Assembly (NCBI GenBank): GCA_038496675.1
Contig: CM076659.1
Coordinates: 20,159,673-20,223,672 of the forward strand
Length of the DNA: 64,000 bases
Source of the DNA: Rachycentron canadum
Lineage: Eukaryota > Chordata > Actinopteri > Carangiformes > Rachycentridae
Direction: 5' to 3'
How positions within the stretch are numbered: the first letter of the stretch is position 1; the number at the start of each line of letters is the position of its first letter. The notes below the pieces were generated by a model. It made no database searches and was not told the origin of the DNA. It saw only the letters and a program-made list of their open reading frames with translations. Both the position numbers and the translations under genes were made by a program. This document shows positions 36,966 to 48,889 of the stretch, piece by piece.

Positions 36966-38339
36966 GCGGAGGAGTTGGAGATGTGGGGGAGAGAACAGGG
37001 AAACATGAGGAAGACCCGGAGTCACAGCCAGAGCCATGACATACACAAGTCTTAAAGATTTACTGGGTCAAAATATCAGCTCAAATTACTATTACAGCTA
37101 CTTCCTTTGTTACAGTACTAATTGCTGCATAAAAGAACTGTGGCTGCTTGTGTAGTTCAAGATCTCCTTCAAGTTGAACTGAATCCAACCTGCCTCCATA
37201 ACAATAAAAACCCAGTGCAATCGTGGCATGTAAACAAACAAGAAAAAGCTGTTGCATTACACTGTCACTGCACTTTGGAGTGAAAATGTTCTCGCTTGAA
37301 GCCACAGCTGTGTTTGGGAGAGCATGAAACCAGTTCATCATCTGTGATTGGTGAGACAGTTTACTTGTGTATAGGGAGCGTTTGGTTTGATGCACTGGAG
37401 CAGTCATGCCAAATGCAAAATGTCAGTATCTTTCTTGATGAAGCTTAATTAATTGTGAAAGGGAAAATTATGATCACAATTATTGCAGGATTAATTGTTC
37501 AGCCCTGAAATTACACATTACTGATTTGGCAAAGGGCAGGTACTGAGGAATGTGAACTAAAGCAGCACGGCCACGAGGGAGAAGACGCTTTAACACATAT
37601 AATGTTTCCCTGGAGTATTGGTATTGTAAAACTGCTTATTGTAAACACAAAAAAATTAGCTTGTATGCGCAAGCAGTCAGTTTAATCCTACTGTGCCTAT
37701 AAAGATCATAGCCCATAGTCAGAGCTCAGCACAGACCTGGTCCCAGTGGCTGAAGATTAGTTCAGAATAGACGGCTCCACTCACCCAGCCCACCTGTGAT
37801 ACAGAGGGTGAAGGAACGGCCAAGCAGCCCCTCAACACTAAGGCGAATACGTCCTTCTTTATATAGAGTCAGACAAGCCATCTGGACATTCAGGGGTAAT
37901 ATGGTGTGATTATATAACTTAACACCATAACACCACAGTTTAAAGTCACATAATAATAATAATAATACTGTAATAATACTGTAATTCTCAGTGACCGCTA
38001 AAGCAATAATCTAAAAACAGGTTATTACACCTATTGAACAGTCCATCATACTTTTAAAAGAAAGATTTAAAAAAAATAAATAAATATGAATATCTGAGGC
38101 AACCTGTAACTGTAATAGCAGCTTACTATGTAAGTCTTTAAATTGTCAGTCTTACACTTACAGTATTTCATTTAGTCCCTATAAGAAAGAAACCTTGCAG
38201 GGGATGATTGGATGAATTTTCTCAGATGAGTCAGAGTCCAGCTCTCAGTTGAGGCACTTTAATATCAGCTCTGGGTCAATAACTTCACACAGCACATATG
38301 GTAATACGTTTACGAGCAAGTTATAATTCTATAAGTGGT
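36964..38339. other. Gene 1 intron, no other feature
   Basis: Non-coding. A short (AAT)n tract lies at 37949-37968. Confidence 0.4.
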
Positions 38340-38525
38340 GGGGAAATCTTGAATCTGCCAGTTACAAGCTAACAAGCAACATAAACGAATGAAAGATGAG
38401 ACGCTGACTCTTCTGATGCGTCCGCTAGTCTCTGATTCTGGTCTCAACAGACTCCTCATCTGAGTCTGGGTCTGACTGAGGCTCAGACATGTGGCTGAGT
38501 GATGTTTCCTCCTCTAACCACGATA
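38340..38525 (-). repeat. Repeat family R5, copy 2 (reverse)
   Basis: The reverse strand carries GAGGAAACATCACTCAGCCA, TGAGCCTCAGTCAGA, AGATGAGGAGT.TGT and GTTAGCTTGTAACTGGCAG in the same order as 46210-46550. It starts within about 15 bases of the donor of the gene 1 exon at 38542-38634. Confidence 0.65.
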
Positions 38526-38541
38526 TTCTCTGATCTTTTAC

Positions 38542-38634
38542 CTGATACACTGGAGAAAGCAGCTGGTGGATGGGGCAAAAGGCCTGATTCATATTTTTTC
38601 CAACGAGGATGTCGGAGTCGATGTGCTTACAGCC
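38542..38634 (-). CDS. Gene 1, internal exon
   Basis: 93 nt, phase 0 to 0, exactly 31 codons. The acceptor is strong (reverse strand ATTTATATTTTGTTTAACCAG) and the donor is TATCAG|gtaaaa. The frame reads GCKHIDSDILVGKNMNQ, then AFCPIHQLLSPVYQ. It joins without phase change to 39518-39573 (ends phase 0) and to the terminal exon at 22281-22358. If the intron were retained, the frame would run on for 34 residues into the adjacent repeat, giving an acidic tail (EPQSDPDSDEESVE) before a stop. The domain was not recognised; the Cys and His residues do not form a clear metal-binding pattern. Confidence 0.6.
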
Positions 38635-38639
38635 CTGGT

Positions 38640-39517
38640 TAAACAAAATATAAATCATAGCAGAAAAAATTTATAGAGTTTAAATCATGTCTGGGGAAGA
38701 ACCTTCTCACATAAAGTCAGTATAGCATTCATACATTCACAGAGAAACTCAACCCAGATTTAATATGAATTGAATTAATTCCTCATTAGATGGCCTGATA
38801 TGTTATTATGTATCAATAACACATTAAATCATTAAATATCAGAAGATTGTTGTGTTGTACTATTGCACCTGTCTGTAGTTTACTTTTAAGTACATTAAAT
38901 TAAGTTTAGTTAGTGAAAACATAAAATAATAAATATTAGATAACAAACAAACATACAATATTACAGAATTCACCATACACCTTCAGTGCAGTAAAAACCA
39001 ACGTAATGGACCATTAGTCATTGCTTTTAAAGTGCACAGAGGTCACATGGTGGCATGACGTTTGCGTGCCACAACTTCAGCTATGAGACTGCGCATAGAA
39101 AAGATTTTTCAATATTATTTCTGCAAGGACCGAAAACAGACCTCAGCACTTTACGAAATGTGAGCAATTTGTTCCTATTGTCAAGACCAGTGAAGTTACC
39201 AGCATGAGTGGAGAGACAAACAAGCAGCTATCTTCACCAGCAATTTCCAACTTCGAAATAAATAATTAAATGGGCAGGAATATGAATCCATTATACATTA
39301 TTACATTATTACATTATTCATCTTTGTCCCATTTGCCTGAAATTGGCTCTTCAGTGATGTTTGTGATGTTTTGCTGTAGGCAAGTGTTGTATGCATGAGC
39401 TGGGTTTAAGAGAAGAAATACAGTGACACTAAATATGCAGCAGAGATAAGCATCACTTTTGGTTTATTGCACACGGCCCGTGTTCGCCATCTGCTTTCTC
39501 TACGCCGTGCCGCTTAC
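38640..39517. other. Gene 1 intron, no other feature
   Basis: Non-coding, AT-rich. Confidence 0.4.
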
Positions 39518-39573
39518 CTCTGCCTCAGGCGAGACGCCGTGGTGAAGGAGGGCGCTCATCAAGATGACTGCCA
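39518..39573 (-). CDS. Gene 1, internal exon
   Basis: 56 nt, phase 1 to 0. Acceptor on the reverse strand: GGATCTCCTCTCTATTTCAG; donor GCAGAG|gtaagc, both close to consensus. The frame reads AVILMSALLHHGVSPEAE. GC content is clearly higher than in the flanks. The first two bases complete a Val codon with the last base of the upstream exon (either 41658-41708 or 41767-41808). It looks like a hydrophobic helix followed by a polar turn. This and 38542-38634 are the two best-supported exons in the window. Confidence 0.6.
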
Positions 39574-40944
39574 CTGAAATAGAGAGGAGATCCAAATGAG
39601 CAGAAGGTGGCAGGACAAGGAAACAAATCATCACAAAGCAAAAAAAAAAAAAAAAAGAAAAAGTTGTCGAGTTCATAATGAGATTTATTAATCTCTGCAG
39701 GGAGCCTGGATGAAGATGACCCCTCTTCAGGTAGAAGAGTCCAGGGTGTGATGTCATGGGAGGTAGACAGCTTTTCTTCTAAAGTTTTGAGGCGTGGGGG
39801 CAGGAAATGAAGTTGTGTTTCAACTTAAATTCAGTATATTCAGTCTTGTCAAAACCAGTCAACTTAATTCTCTTAAGTCAGAGAAGAAGCAGACATGCAA
39901 ATCATAACTTTCTTTCTCTATCTTATCAATCTAATACAAACTCTGATCCTCTCTGCCCGACCTCAGTCCTCTTCTCACTCCTATATCTTCAGACTCCTCA
40001 CTTTTCTCCCACCAAAACCAATCAGCTCATCTGATCCAGTCAGGCAGCACCCATTATTTTAGCTGCCCTGCTGACAGTGGGTTTTGTTGTCTCTTTTCAT
40101 GATGCGTTGTAGTCCTTGCTAAAGCTGCCAGGAGGGAATGTATTTCCCCTCTACGACACCGCCACATGACACCACAAGGGTTAGATTCAAAGCAGACACA
40201 TTTGAGCTATAGATATTGCCTAAAGTATATTGATATACAAACATAGGAATTCAATCCATGATTCCTATCTAATAACAAGAGCTCAGCGCCAAGGTAGGAA
40301 GTTGTGTCCCCTTTAGAGAGGGTTTTAAGTTTCCTGACATTAATCCTTCACTATAGTTAGCTAAAAGTTTTAGCTCCCCAACCCCGACTCTGTACTGTAA
40401 CAATACTCAATTTGACAGAACCACAATTAGAGAACAAATGGTGTTTTTTTGTGTTTTTTTCTGGGAAAGCGCTTGACAAGATTTAGGAGTCTGTCTGCAG
40501 GAGTCTGCTCTGGGTCATCCACAGGAACATTAGTGAGATACAACACTGACATGTGCAAGTAACTTGTGTATCACAGTCGGGACCAGGCAGGATAGTCATG
40601 TTCACCAATGGACCTTTGGACAATTGGACATTGGCATATTGAAAAAGAAGGGGGTTTGAGGTGCAGTGTCAAATATGTATCACAGTATCCTCTCAATCAT
40701 AGCACTGAACCGAAACCAGGGTTATGTGGACGCACAATACTTTGAGCAAGATTTTTTTGAATTGACCCCATGTCCTCACAGTGGGTGACAGTACTTGTTC
40801 ATCACTACCTACCAGCGGCTCATGCCCTCATTGCACTTGCGCAAATGCTGCCCCTCTCTCTGCTCCACAGTCCCCAGTCTTTGTGGACAGGGCACGGTCA
40901 CACCCATGAAAATGACAGAGGCTTCAGATACAACAGCTGCTAGT
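39574..40944. other. Gene 1 intron, no other feature
   Basis: Non-coding. Poly-A tract near 39641-39656. Confidence 0.4.
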
Positions 40945-41090
40945 CAAGCCAGCTTCCAGAGATAGTACCCCGCTGCTGCCACAAGTGGGCAGTAAATTAC
41001 ACAATGAATGCAAACAGGCATCAGGTTCTTCATGAGACAGAAAGCTGTTCCAAGATCAGTAAGGAGAGATATCACCTCTGTTTCATTACT
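40945..41090 (+). repeat. Repeat family R6, copy 2
   Basis: Forward counterpart of 32580-32715, sharing TGCCACAAGTGGGCAGTAAA and flanking blocks in the same order. Confidence 0.6.
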
Positions 41091-41657
41091 GTTCTGATTT
41101 ATGTATTGATTTATATTTTTGTTTTTAACTGGTCAGGTGCTGCTTGCCTTGTTTGCCCTGATGGCACACCACTGCTATGACTATGTATGAGCATAGCAAT
41201 GATTAGGTGTCTGCAGCGCCACAAGCCTCCGCAGCATCGTCTCAATGATAATTTCCTCCCTTCCATTCATCAACCCTGATCACAGAGCTACTGGTAATAT
41301 TGGTTCATTTTTCAACAAATCCCAAAGGATGGGAAAAGAAAAGTGAAGTAAAATGGGTGAAAAAAATCTAATTTGCTGTTAAATTACTGTAATTGTCCCT
41401 ATGTTGCATTTCCAAAGGTGCGGTGTCATAACTCAAAGCTTGACTAATTAGATTGAGGTAATATTTCGATTAAAATGTTCCCATGGTTGACAGTCCTGCA
41501 ACATCACTCACAATAAGAAAGCATACAATAAATAAATGAGAAAGACAAAAAGCTCTAAAATAAATTGCATTTAGGGTTCGCTGCAATAATAGGAACAAAT
41601 GAATATCAGCGTGATAAAATGCACCCAGAGATAAACAATTCATGCATTCAAGCTCAC
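41091..41657. other. Gene 1 intron, no other feature
   Basis: Non-coding. Confidence 0.4.
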
Positions 41658-41708
41658 CACTAATGTACAGTAGCAGCTCCAGGAGAGTGCACATCAGCTC
41701 ACACTCCT
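41658..41708 (-). CDS. Gene 1, internal exon behind a 58-nt intron
   Basis: 51 nt, phase 1 to 1. The frame reads ECELMCTLLELLLYIS and ends in AGTG|gtgagc. Its acceptor (ACACTGCAAAG) lacks a good pyrimidine tract, and the intron separating it from 41767-41808 would be only 58 nt with the best branch-like sequence (TCCTGAC) very near the AG. The Leu/Cys-rich helix fits its neighbours in style and phase, but since entry and exit phases are equal, the gene would also read through if this exon did not exist. Confidence 0.4.
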
Positions 41709-41766
41709 CTTTGCAGTGTCAGGACCACCACCCGCCTGGTGAAGACCCTGCAGCTGCAATATTCAC

Positions 41767-41808
41767 CTGAATGATCAATGAGCTCTTTTAACTCAGAGGA
41801 GATGGCAG
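41767..41808 (-). CDS. Gene 1, internal exon
   Basis: 42 nt, phase 1 to 1. The reverse strand has a long T tract, then CCTTTTCAAG as acceptor, and CATTCAG|gtgaat as donor. The frame reads AISSELKELIDHS with split codons at both ends. The poly-T tract upstream (41820-41837) acts as an extreme polypyrimidine tract. It joins in phase to 52244-52453 (ends phase 1, completing an Ala codon). Short exons of this size are ordinary in vertebrate genes; the product remains unidentified. Confidence 0.5.
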
Positions 41809-41911
41809 CTTGAAAAGGAAAAAAAAAAAAAAAAAAAACAAGATTCGACCTGTGTGCAGTGGACATGAAAAAATCCTGCACATTGTTCGCTTTTCATTCA
41901 AAGTAACATTA

Positions 41912-41928
41912 AAAAAAAAAAAAAAAAA
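41912..41928. repeat. Poly-A tract
   Basis: The second of two A-runs (the first is 41820-41837) about 75 bases apart, just upstream of the gene 1 exon in transcript direction. Confidence 0.9.
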
Positions 41929-41929
41929 G

Positions 41930-42420
41930 AAAGACATCAATAGACAAATTAAAACATTTTTAAGTTTTGGGTTCACTTTATTGCTGCAGAAAACTTTCTA
42001 CAGGTGGAGTTTTGATTTCATCCACATCAGAGTTTGACTGCATCAGTTAATCACGAACACCATGTTCAACAATAATCCAAAGAGAAAACCACAAGTAAGC
42101 AACAGCTTCAATAGATCATAATATAAAAGCAGCCGCAGGCATGTTAGGTCAGGGCCAGAGCACATCCCAAAGTTCATGGGCTCGTTGCCTAGCTACAGGA
42201 GCTCTTCTATATATCTTTCACATACCGATGTGACCGCATTTCATTGAAAGAAAGCCATTTGAAATCAATCTAAATAACATACTTTAAATACTTGATGTGT
42301 TGAAGGGAAATGGATAAAAGACAGAATTGCAGAAAAAGGGAAGATCAAAAAAAAAGAAGAACAGCATTACAACACTGGATCAGAAAATGATGATTGGCAT
42401 GAAGTGAAGAACAGAAGCGG
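41930..42420. other. Gene 1 intron, no other feature
   Basis: Non-coding. Confidence 0.4.
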
Positions 42421-42572
42421 TTGTCATGGTTACAATAACAACAACACGGTTAACCGTCGGATTCCTGTGTTTTGTCGACCCATCCATCAGCCACAACCTT
42501 CCTTTTGCTCCTATCATCATTACTACGATCACTAGATGTCACCTAGCAACAAAATGTTATAATAACCGGTTC
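42420..42572 (+). repeat. Repeat family R4, copy 1
   Basis: Shares TGTTTTGT.GACCCATCCATC, TTTTGCTCC..TCATCATTAC and CTAGATGTCACCTAGCAACA with 56955-57110, and the GACCCA.CC block with 53480-53505. An X-box-like GTTGTCATGGTTAC occurs at its left edge. A (TA)n tract follows at 42582-42600. Confidence 0.5.
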
Positions 42573-42604
42573 CTTTTTTTAAAAATATATATATATATAT
42601 AGGC

Positions 42605-44084
42605 CAGTCACTATTTGGTCATTCATTGAAAAGGAACTGTTTACACCTGTTTACTGAATTGGGTTGTGTTATATTTAAGCAGGTACTTCGTGCTGTTGTG
42701 TTGCAGGTGCTTGTATAAGGTGATGCACCAAACAGCCCATCCAATCTTCTGCTTTCTGTTTCCTTGTTACAGTCATTCCCTCTGTAAAATTTCCACTTTC
42801 ATGAAAAGGTGTTTTTTTTTCTGACTCGAGCCCTGGAGTGCTACATAAAAGATTGGTTTAGAAAACATCATCCTGCCTGCCAGGTGACACGGCAGCGATG
42901 CCCACCGCCCCGGGCCTGAAAGCGAGACAGAGAACTGCAAAGGAATGGGGTTGAACTAGTTCCCACTGGGCAGGATGATTGTAAAGTGTAAGGATGACAG
43001 TAGCAGGGGTATATTATGCCAACATCCACAGCATGAGCTCAGGACTGTCGGCACACATCTGGTGTAAACATGTGTATTTTAGTTTTTTTGTGTATTTGCA
43101 TGTGTCTGTCAGCATCCAGCGTCTGCAGCTCAGATCATTCACTCTCTTACTGGGAACACAACTTGCCAGATAAGATATTCAGAGCATTAGGGAGCTCTCA
43201 CAAGCCTGCACAATAGGATGGATTATTCATCACCATGCATTCCAGAGAAATAGTTGACTCCTATTTATCTATCCATAGCTGGGCGTCCCAGGCCTCACTG
43301 GTGTTCTCGTCGAGACAAGAATCAGTGTTAATTTAATTTAAATAAAATTCCATCTGTGATCTTTGTTCAAAATCTGCTTAGAGCAGACCTCAAACTGTGC
43401 CATATCAAGGCTGGTTTACCCGAGAACAGACTGGGCATGACAGAAAATCAGGATCCTGACTAGACGCTCCCCCATCCCCACCCCCGGCAGGCGTCTTTTT
43501 CATTGATGTTTGCACAGCATGCAATGGTTAATGACCCGTGATTCTGGCACTGACAACCACCCCAATGGTCAGATTGCTGCTGATTGAAATGCCAGTGAAG
43601 TCTGAATGTTTTATCTTTGCTGGAGACAGCAACATTGGAGAACACTTTAATGACATGCAGGCATCTCAATTATGAGCCTGTCCGTCAACATAACACAATA
43701 GAGGGCCAGTCGCCTTTGGTCATTTGAGAAATACATTTGCGCTGTAGGGACAACAATGACCTCTTCAGTTACTACCTCTGTCTGCGACAACAGGAACGTA
43801 AAGTGAAACCTTATATCTGTATTTATAACCAGTTTATAGGAAATTCTCTAATGAAGCTTTTGAGTTTAGACCAAATGCAGAGGAAGCCTAATGACAAATA
43901 GTAGAGGCTGTAAATCAATATCTATTTCTATCTATCTAGAGTTGTTTTTTTGGATTGTCCTATTGTTTATAGGACAGTGACATGAAATATGACTGAAAGT
44001 AGGGGAAGGACATGAAGCAAAAAAGTCTGGCCAGTTGGGTGTCAAACCAGGGACTTGGCTGCACTTTCAGGGTTTAGAAGATAC
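42605..44084. other. Gene 1 intron, no other feature
   Basis: Non-coding. 42850-43340 and 43500-43690 are repeat-free and of mixed composition; they may include conserved non-coding sequence, which cannot be tested here. Confidence 0.35.
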
Positions 44085-44700
44085 TTGTCATGTTCCTGTG
44101 TTTTATTTACTGTCTTCCCCTTTCCTGCTGTTGGGAACTGTTCGGACTGTTCGTCCCCAGTTTGTCTCCCCAGTCTGTCTGTGTGTGAGTGTCTCCGGCT
44201 GGGCATGGCTGACCTGCTTTCTCCTTCGTGCCATTCACCTGCAGCTGCTCACTCTGATTCCAACATCCACCAGTACAAGATCCCAGTCCTCCTCTCCAGT
44301 CTTTGCCACTTTGTGGTGCACCACACAGTGGTAACGTTGGCCGGCTCAGTACCAGCCATTGTTTCACTCTATTGCCTTTCTCATTCTGAACCTGTTTAAT
44401 CTGGATTCTCCTTATGATACAAATCAGCCATGACTCACCTACTCTGCTTCAGCCACGTCTAGCTTGGAAGCAACCACACTCGTCCTGCTCCCGCTCCTGT
44501 CCAGCTCCACCACTTACCTGCCAGTAACACCGCAGACTCGACCTGCTAGCCCATCACTCAGCACCCCCTGAAAAATCCTCAGCGACTCAACTCCCACTCA
44601 ACCTGGCCCTGCAACCCCCCGCGCACATCAGATAAGAGACTTTGCTTCGAGGATATTTGTTGTGGGGACCTTACATCAGTGACCTGGAATGGCTCCATCC
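44085..44700 (+). repeat. Repeat family R7, long copy
   Basis: About 0.6 kb from TGTCATGTTCCTGTGTTTTA to CCTTACATCAGTGACCTGG. It shares the TCCGGCTGGGC.TGGCTGACC block with 23122-23252. The C-rich, promoter-like composition suggests an LTR or SINE-like unit, but no target-site duplication was found. Confidence 0.45.
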
Positions 44701-45166
44701 TCAGGGGTGCGCAGTATGAAAATGATCAGAATAATAAGCAGGGTCCTTAACAGTTATCAGACTCCCATCCAATTAAACACAAAAAGGGAAATGTTTGGAT
44801 GACATGTCTGACACCGCTCAGACAATTCATCGCCATCATCAAAACAACAAACGAGGGAATATCTTCTTATGACAGTGGAGTCAAGGAGACTTTAAAAACT
44901 GTAGCTGAAAATACACCTTATTAAGACACGTCAAGTTGGTCTTATTAGGCCCCCATTCATGAATTACAGTTAGTGTAAGATATGGTCATAAAAGAAAAGC
45001 ACCACCAGGAATTACTTTTTCCTCTCCTCCACTTATTCCCCGTGCCAGATCGTTATTATCAGTAATCAATTTGTGTGCAGCTGTGTCTTTTTCTCCATTA
45101 GATGGGATGTTTACCAGAGGGAGAATCATCAAGACCTCTATATAGCTGTGATTCAAGACTAGGGTG

Positions 45167-45174
45167 GGTGTGTG

Positions 45175-45213
<39 letters not shown>
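45167..45213. repeat. (GT)n microsatellite
   Basis: About 23 GT units with one CG interruption. Confidence 0.95.
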
Positions 45214-45214
<1 letters not shown>

Positions 45215-45949
45215 TGTATGTCAGGGGACCTGTGTAAATGTTCTGTGCCATTAATGTGCTCACAGTGACATTGACAGAATGCTCACATGGCTCTGATATT
45301 GATCCCCTAAGCTCTGTAACCTGCTTATGATGAATGAGTCAGTGGCTGGCGGATGGCCCATCTTTATACCGTTTGCCACAGGAAGACCTATCTGCATGCA
45401 ATTAGCATGTTGATGGCATCGCACTGCACTTAATGCCGCTGCTGCGTGTGTACGGATGGAATGACAGAGTGAGAGGGAGAAGGAGCCGACTCTGCTCTGC
45501 ATTATTCAACAGGATGATTGTGGATGCTGGCAGGGGAGCTGGAGTTATCCTGGCACTGTCTGGCTGATGGGATGCTGCTGCAGCAACGCTCGACACATCA
45601 TTTCAGTTCTAGTGTGGCAGGAGAAGTATAAGCATGTAAAAGTAAGTGAACCAGCGCCCACACCTTTGTATGTTGCCCTTGGCAGTTTCCAGGAGTTGGT
45701 CTTCATATATTGTGATGATGCATTTACCTGAGATTACATCTGTCAACCTGATTCATAGCTGTAGATCCCGGAGATAACATAGATAATGAGAATATAAGTA
45801 AGCCAGTGTCATTCAGGTGGTTGATTGCTCTTAAAACTGACAGCTCAGACTGATTTAGTATGAGGACTCAGAGGCAAACAACTGCACAAAGGTTAAAGCG
45901 CCATTAAACAGTAAAGCCATATTAACATTGAGTCAAACTACTCACTTAA
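45214..45949. other. Gene 1 intron, no other feature
   Basis: Non-coding. Confidence 0.4.
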
Positions 45950-46640
45950 AGGGACCAACAAAATTTACAGTTTGTGGTATAATTTTGGTTTTGTGTGTTG
46001 ACATTTAAAGAAAATCGTATTTGAGTGATCAACCACCCCCTCACCCCCATCCAGTGCACGCACTCTCTCCTTATCCCCTCCATAAAAATCCTGCTGATAA
46101 ATATTTAAATAATATGGTTTTCCAACATAAAAAGTGTGTGTGTGTGTGTGTGTGTGAAGACCCTAAGTCTAGCTAGCTTGGCAGGTGAAACAGCAGAGAG
46201 CAATATGATTAACACTGAAGAGACTCAGCCACAGGTTTGAGCCTCAGTCAGATCCAGACCAGTTACTCGGTTATGTCATTTGTTAGCTTGTAACTGGTAG
46301 CAGCTGACACAGTGTTAGTGGTTGCACTACTGCTGGCTCTCGCTCTCTTTACTAACAAGATTTGAGTGACCAAAGAAGGAGAAGCACATATCAAGATGGT
46401 TAGTGTTAGAGGAAACGTCAACATGTCAGGTTCAGATGAGGAGTTTGTCGTGACCAAAACCAGTGACTGGCAGGCGTATCAAAACAGTTAGCGTTGTTAG
46501 AATATTGTATTTGTTTATGCTGTTTGCTAGCTTGTAACTAGCAGCAGCTGACACACCGTTAGTGGTTGTACGAATGCAAACTCTTGCTCATTGTACTGAC
46601 AAGGCATTTTGTCCCTGAAAGTTGACTGCATTGGTTCCTT
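45950..46640 (+). repeat. Repeat family R5, copy 3 with internal duplication
   Basis: The unit with GTTAGCTTGTAACTGG.AG and AGCAGCTGACACAGTGTTAG occurs twice in tandem (46280-46330 and 46528-46575), separated by the GAGGAAACGTCAACATG / GACTGGCAGGCGTATCAAAA block. A (GT)n array lies inside at 46134-46156. The left edge is uncertain. Confidence 0.6.
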
Positions 46641-47628
46641 AGTTATGTTACATATGAATCCCTGGCTGTCTCAATCTGTTTATCCAACACTGGTTCACAG
46701 CAGTTCAAAGTGAACTCTTTAAAGCTTTAAAAAAAATACATAAATTTCAAATGTCTAGTAAAGAAATGGGCCCTATCAACATGTAGTTTGATTATTCAGA
46801 GTCATAGTGAAATAACATCTGGAATAACAAGTTGTTGTTGAATTTATCAAATGTCATTTTTTTTTACCATTCTAGCAGCGACTAGCCTACATTTACCCTA
46901 TTGCCTCCAGCAGGTCAAAGTACCTGAACATAGATCTATGTCCCATCACTCCAAGAGGACCAAAGACTATTGATGAATTGCCAGATTTTAGTAAAGATAT
47001 TTATGTTCACTAGTTATTAACTTTTTCACATAGTGCCGTCATCAGGTAAAAATTTCAGTTTGTCCAATTCTTTAGTTCTCGGTGACAAAATACCAGACCT
47101 AAAGATCATCCCATCAGCCTCAGTTGTTTGCACTGTCTTTATCTTTTATTGCTGATTACCAATTGTCTCAAAGCCAAAAGACTAAAAGGAAACAAGAAAA
47201 CATTGTGATTATTGCCATGAAAGCATGCTTGTGTTAGCAAAAAGCAACATAGTGTCTAGGTGTCTGGACTCACTGTGGTGCTACTGTGGTTGTAGGCCCT
47301 TATTTAAATGATATTGTTTTCATCCAATAGCTTGATCCCACGTCCTAGTTGAGGAGTAAAAAATGAGTCAACACTGCAGAGTCTTTTTTAGTCTTTTTTA
47401 ACTTAGTGCTAAGACATAAAATTAGAACAAGAACTTAGCTAGACAGATGATGCACGCAAACTCTTGTTTAGATAAATAGTTTGATAGACTCAACAAAGTG
47501 TTTATGGATGTGTGTCTGATCGTCCTCATGGGTGGCATAAGCCTAGACTTTAAAACAAACGGTCTGGGATGCATCGGTTCACTTAGCAGTCGCCAAGTTG
47601 GCAACAAAAAGAAGAAGACAGAGAGACA

Positions 47629-47631
<3 letters not shown>
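46641..47631. other. Gene 1 intron, no other feature
   Basis: Non-coding. Confidence 0.4.

Positions 47632-47672
<41 letters not shown>
47632..47672. repeat. (GT)n-(GA)n microsatellite
   Basis: Four GT units followed by about 17 GA units. Confidence 0.95.
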
Positions 47673-47676
<4 letters not shown>

Positions 47677-48889
47677 CTTTTGAGAAGAGAGTATAGAAGT
47701 CAAGCACCAAAGTGCAGAGTCAAGGCTATTATTGAATTTGATTATCTCCCAGTCGGGCCAGTTGCAGAGATGCTTTGTCACTGACTCCCCTATTGAACTC
47801 AAGCACAGAGCACACAGAGCACTTGTAGAGAAACTGTAGAGAGGTTTCCCATTGAGAAACCTCTGTTTTTTTTTGTTTTTTTTTTTATTTTGTTTTTCTG
47901 CTTGCACAGACAAGCATCAATATAACGATGAATCAAGACTTTCTCCATGCAGCGTCTTTAATCAAAGGGGAAGAAAAGAGGGGCGGTTTCACTACATGAC
48001 TGTAATCAATGGACGCCCAGGCCTTAATGAGCTGCAGGCAGACAGAGGCACTTGGAAGTGCACAAAACACACACACAAACGCCATTTCAAGCTGCAGCGA
48101 GCCTCATTTGTATGTAAATCAGAGCTTTTTGGAGCTTAGGTGAGATGCAGCACAGGAATAAGCTCTTCTCTCATACGATCACCTTGGTCTGAATCGTCAC
48201 ACGTAATTCCTTTTCATGTGTCAAAGATTGCTAAAATCATGTTAAACTTGTAACACACAAAGGAACGTATGGCAGAAATAGTGGAAACTCAGACGCAATT
48301 ACGTCCGACAACTAATCTCACTGTGAGAAGTCTCATGTGCTCGGTTGCTCACAGATGCATGCAGCTGTGGCCAATCTCTCATTCTCTGTACGTTGTTCAA
48401 AACATAGCAAGATAAAGAGGCACAAATTGTGTTGGCATTCACAAGTTCACGCATATTAACATCACTATGTGGTTACTTGGATCAAATTATAGGTTATATA
48501 CATGCTTTGTGTATCATGGCATCCCAATTTATAACTCTATCCAAATCTAGTGTTGTTTACATGCAGTGGTTGATTTTCACGGGACTTTTGTTACACTCTA
48601 AAACTGGCCAACTGGATATTTTGTGTCTTTACTGCAAATGAGAAATGAATGGCAGCACTAAAATACCATCAGACACTGGTGCACACATGCAGAAAGTAAA
48701 TATTTGTGTCAGCACACTGACAGGTTCAAAGGCTTCCATGTACTTGATAGATGACAAAACTCAAGTCTCCAAACCTGCGAAAACAGTCATGTTTTTTTGA
48801 GTTTTTGTTGAACACCTTCTGGCAGCACAATCGATGATTAAGGGTGCACCTTGATCAGGTGTTTTTCTTATAACAGCAGCAGCAAATAC
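47673..48889. other. Gene 1 intron; possible conserved element
   Basis: No exon found. 48000-48260 has dense mixed composition with a CATTTGTATGTAAAT octamer-like core; conservation cannot be judged here. Confidence 0.35.

Noticed and set aside
42420..42433. Second X-box match (GTTGTCATGGTTAC)
   Set aside because: It lies at the edge of repeat family R4, so it is more likely repeat sequence than a promoter.
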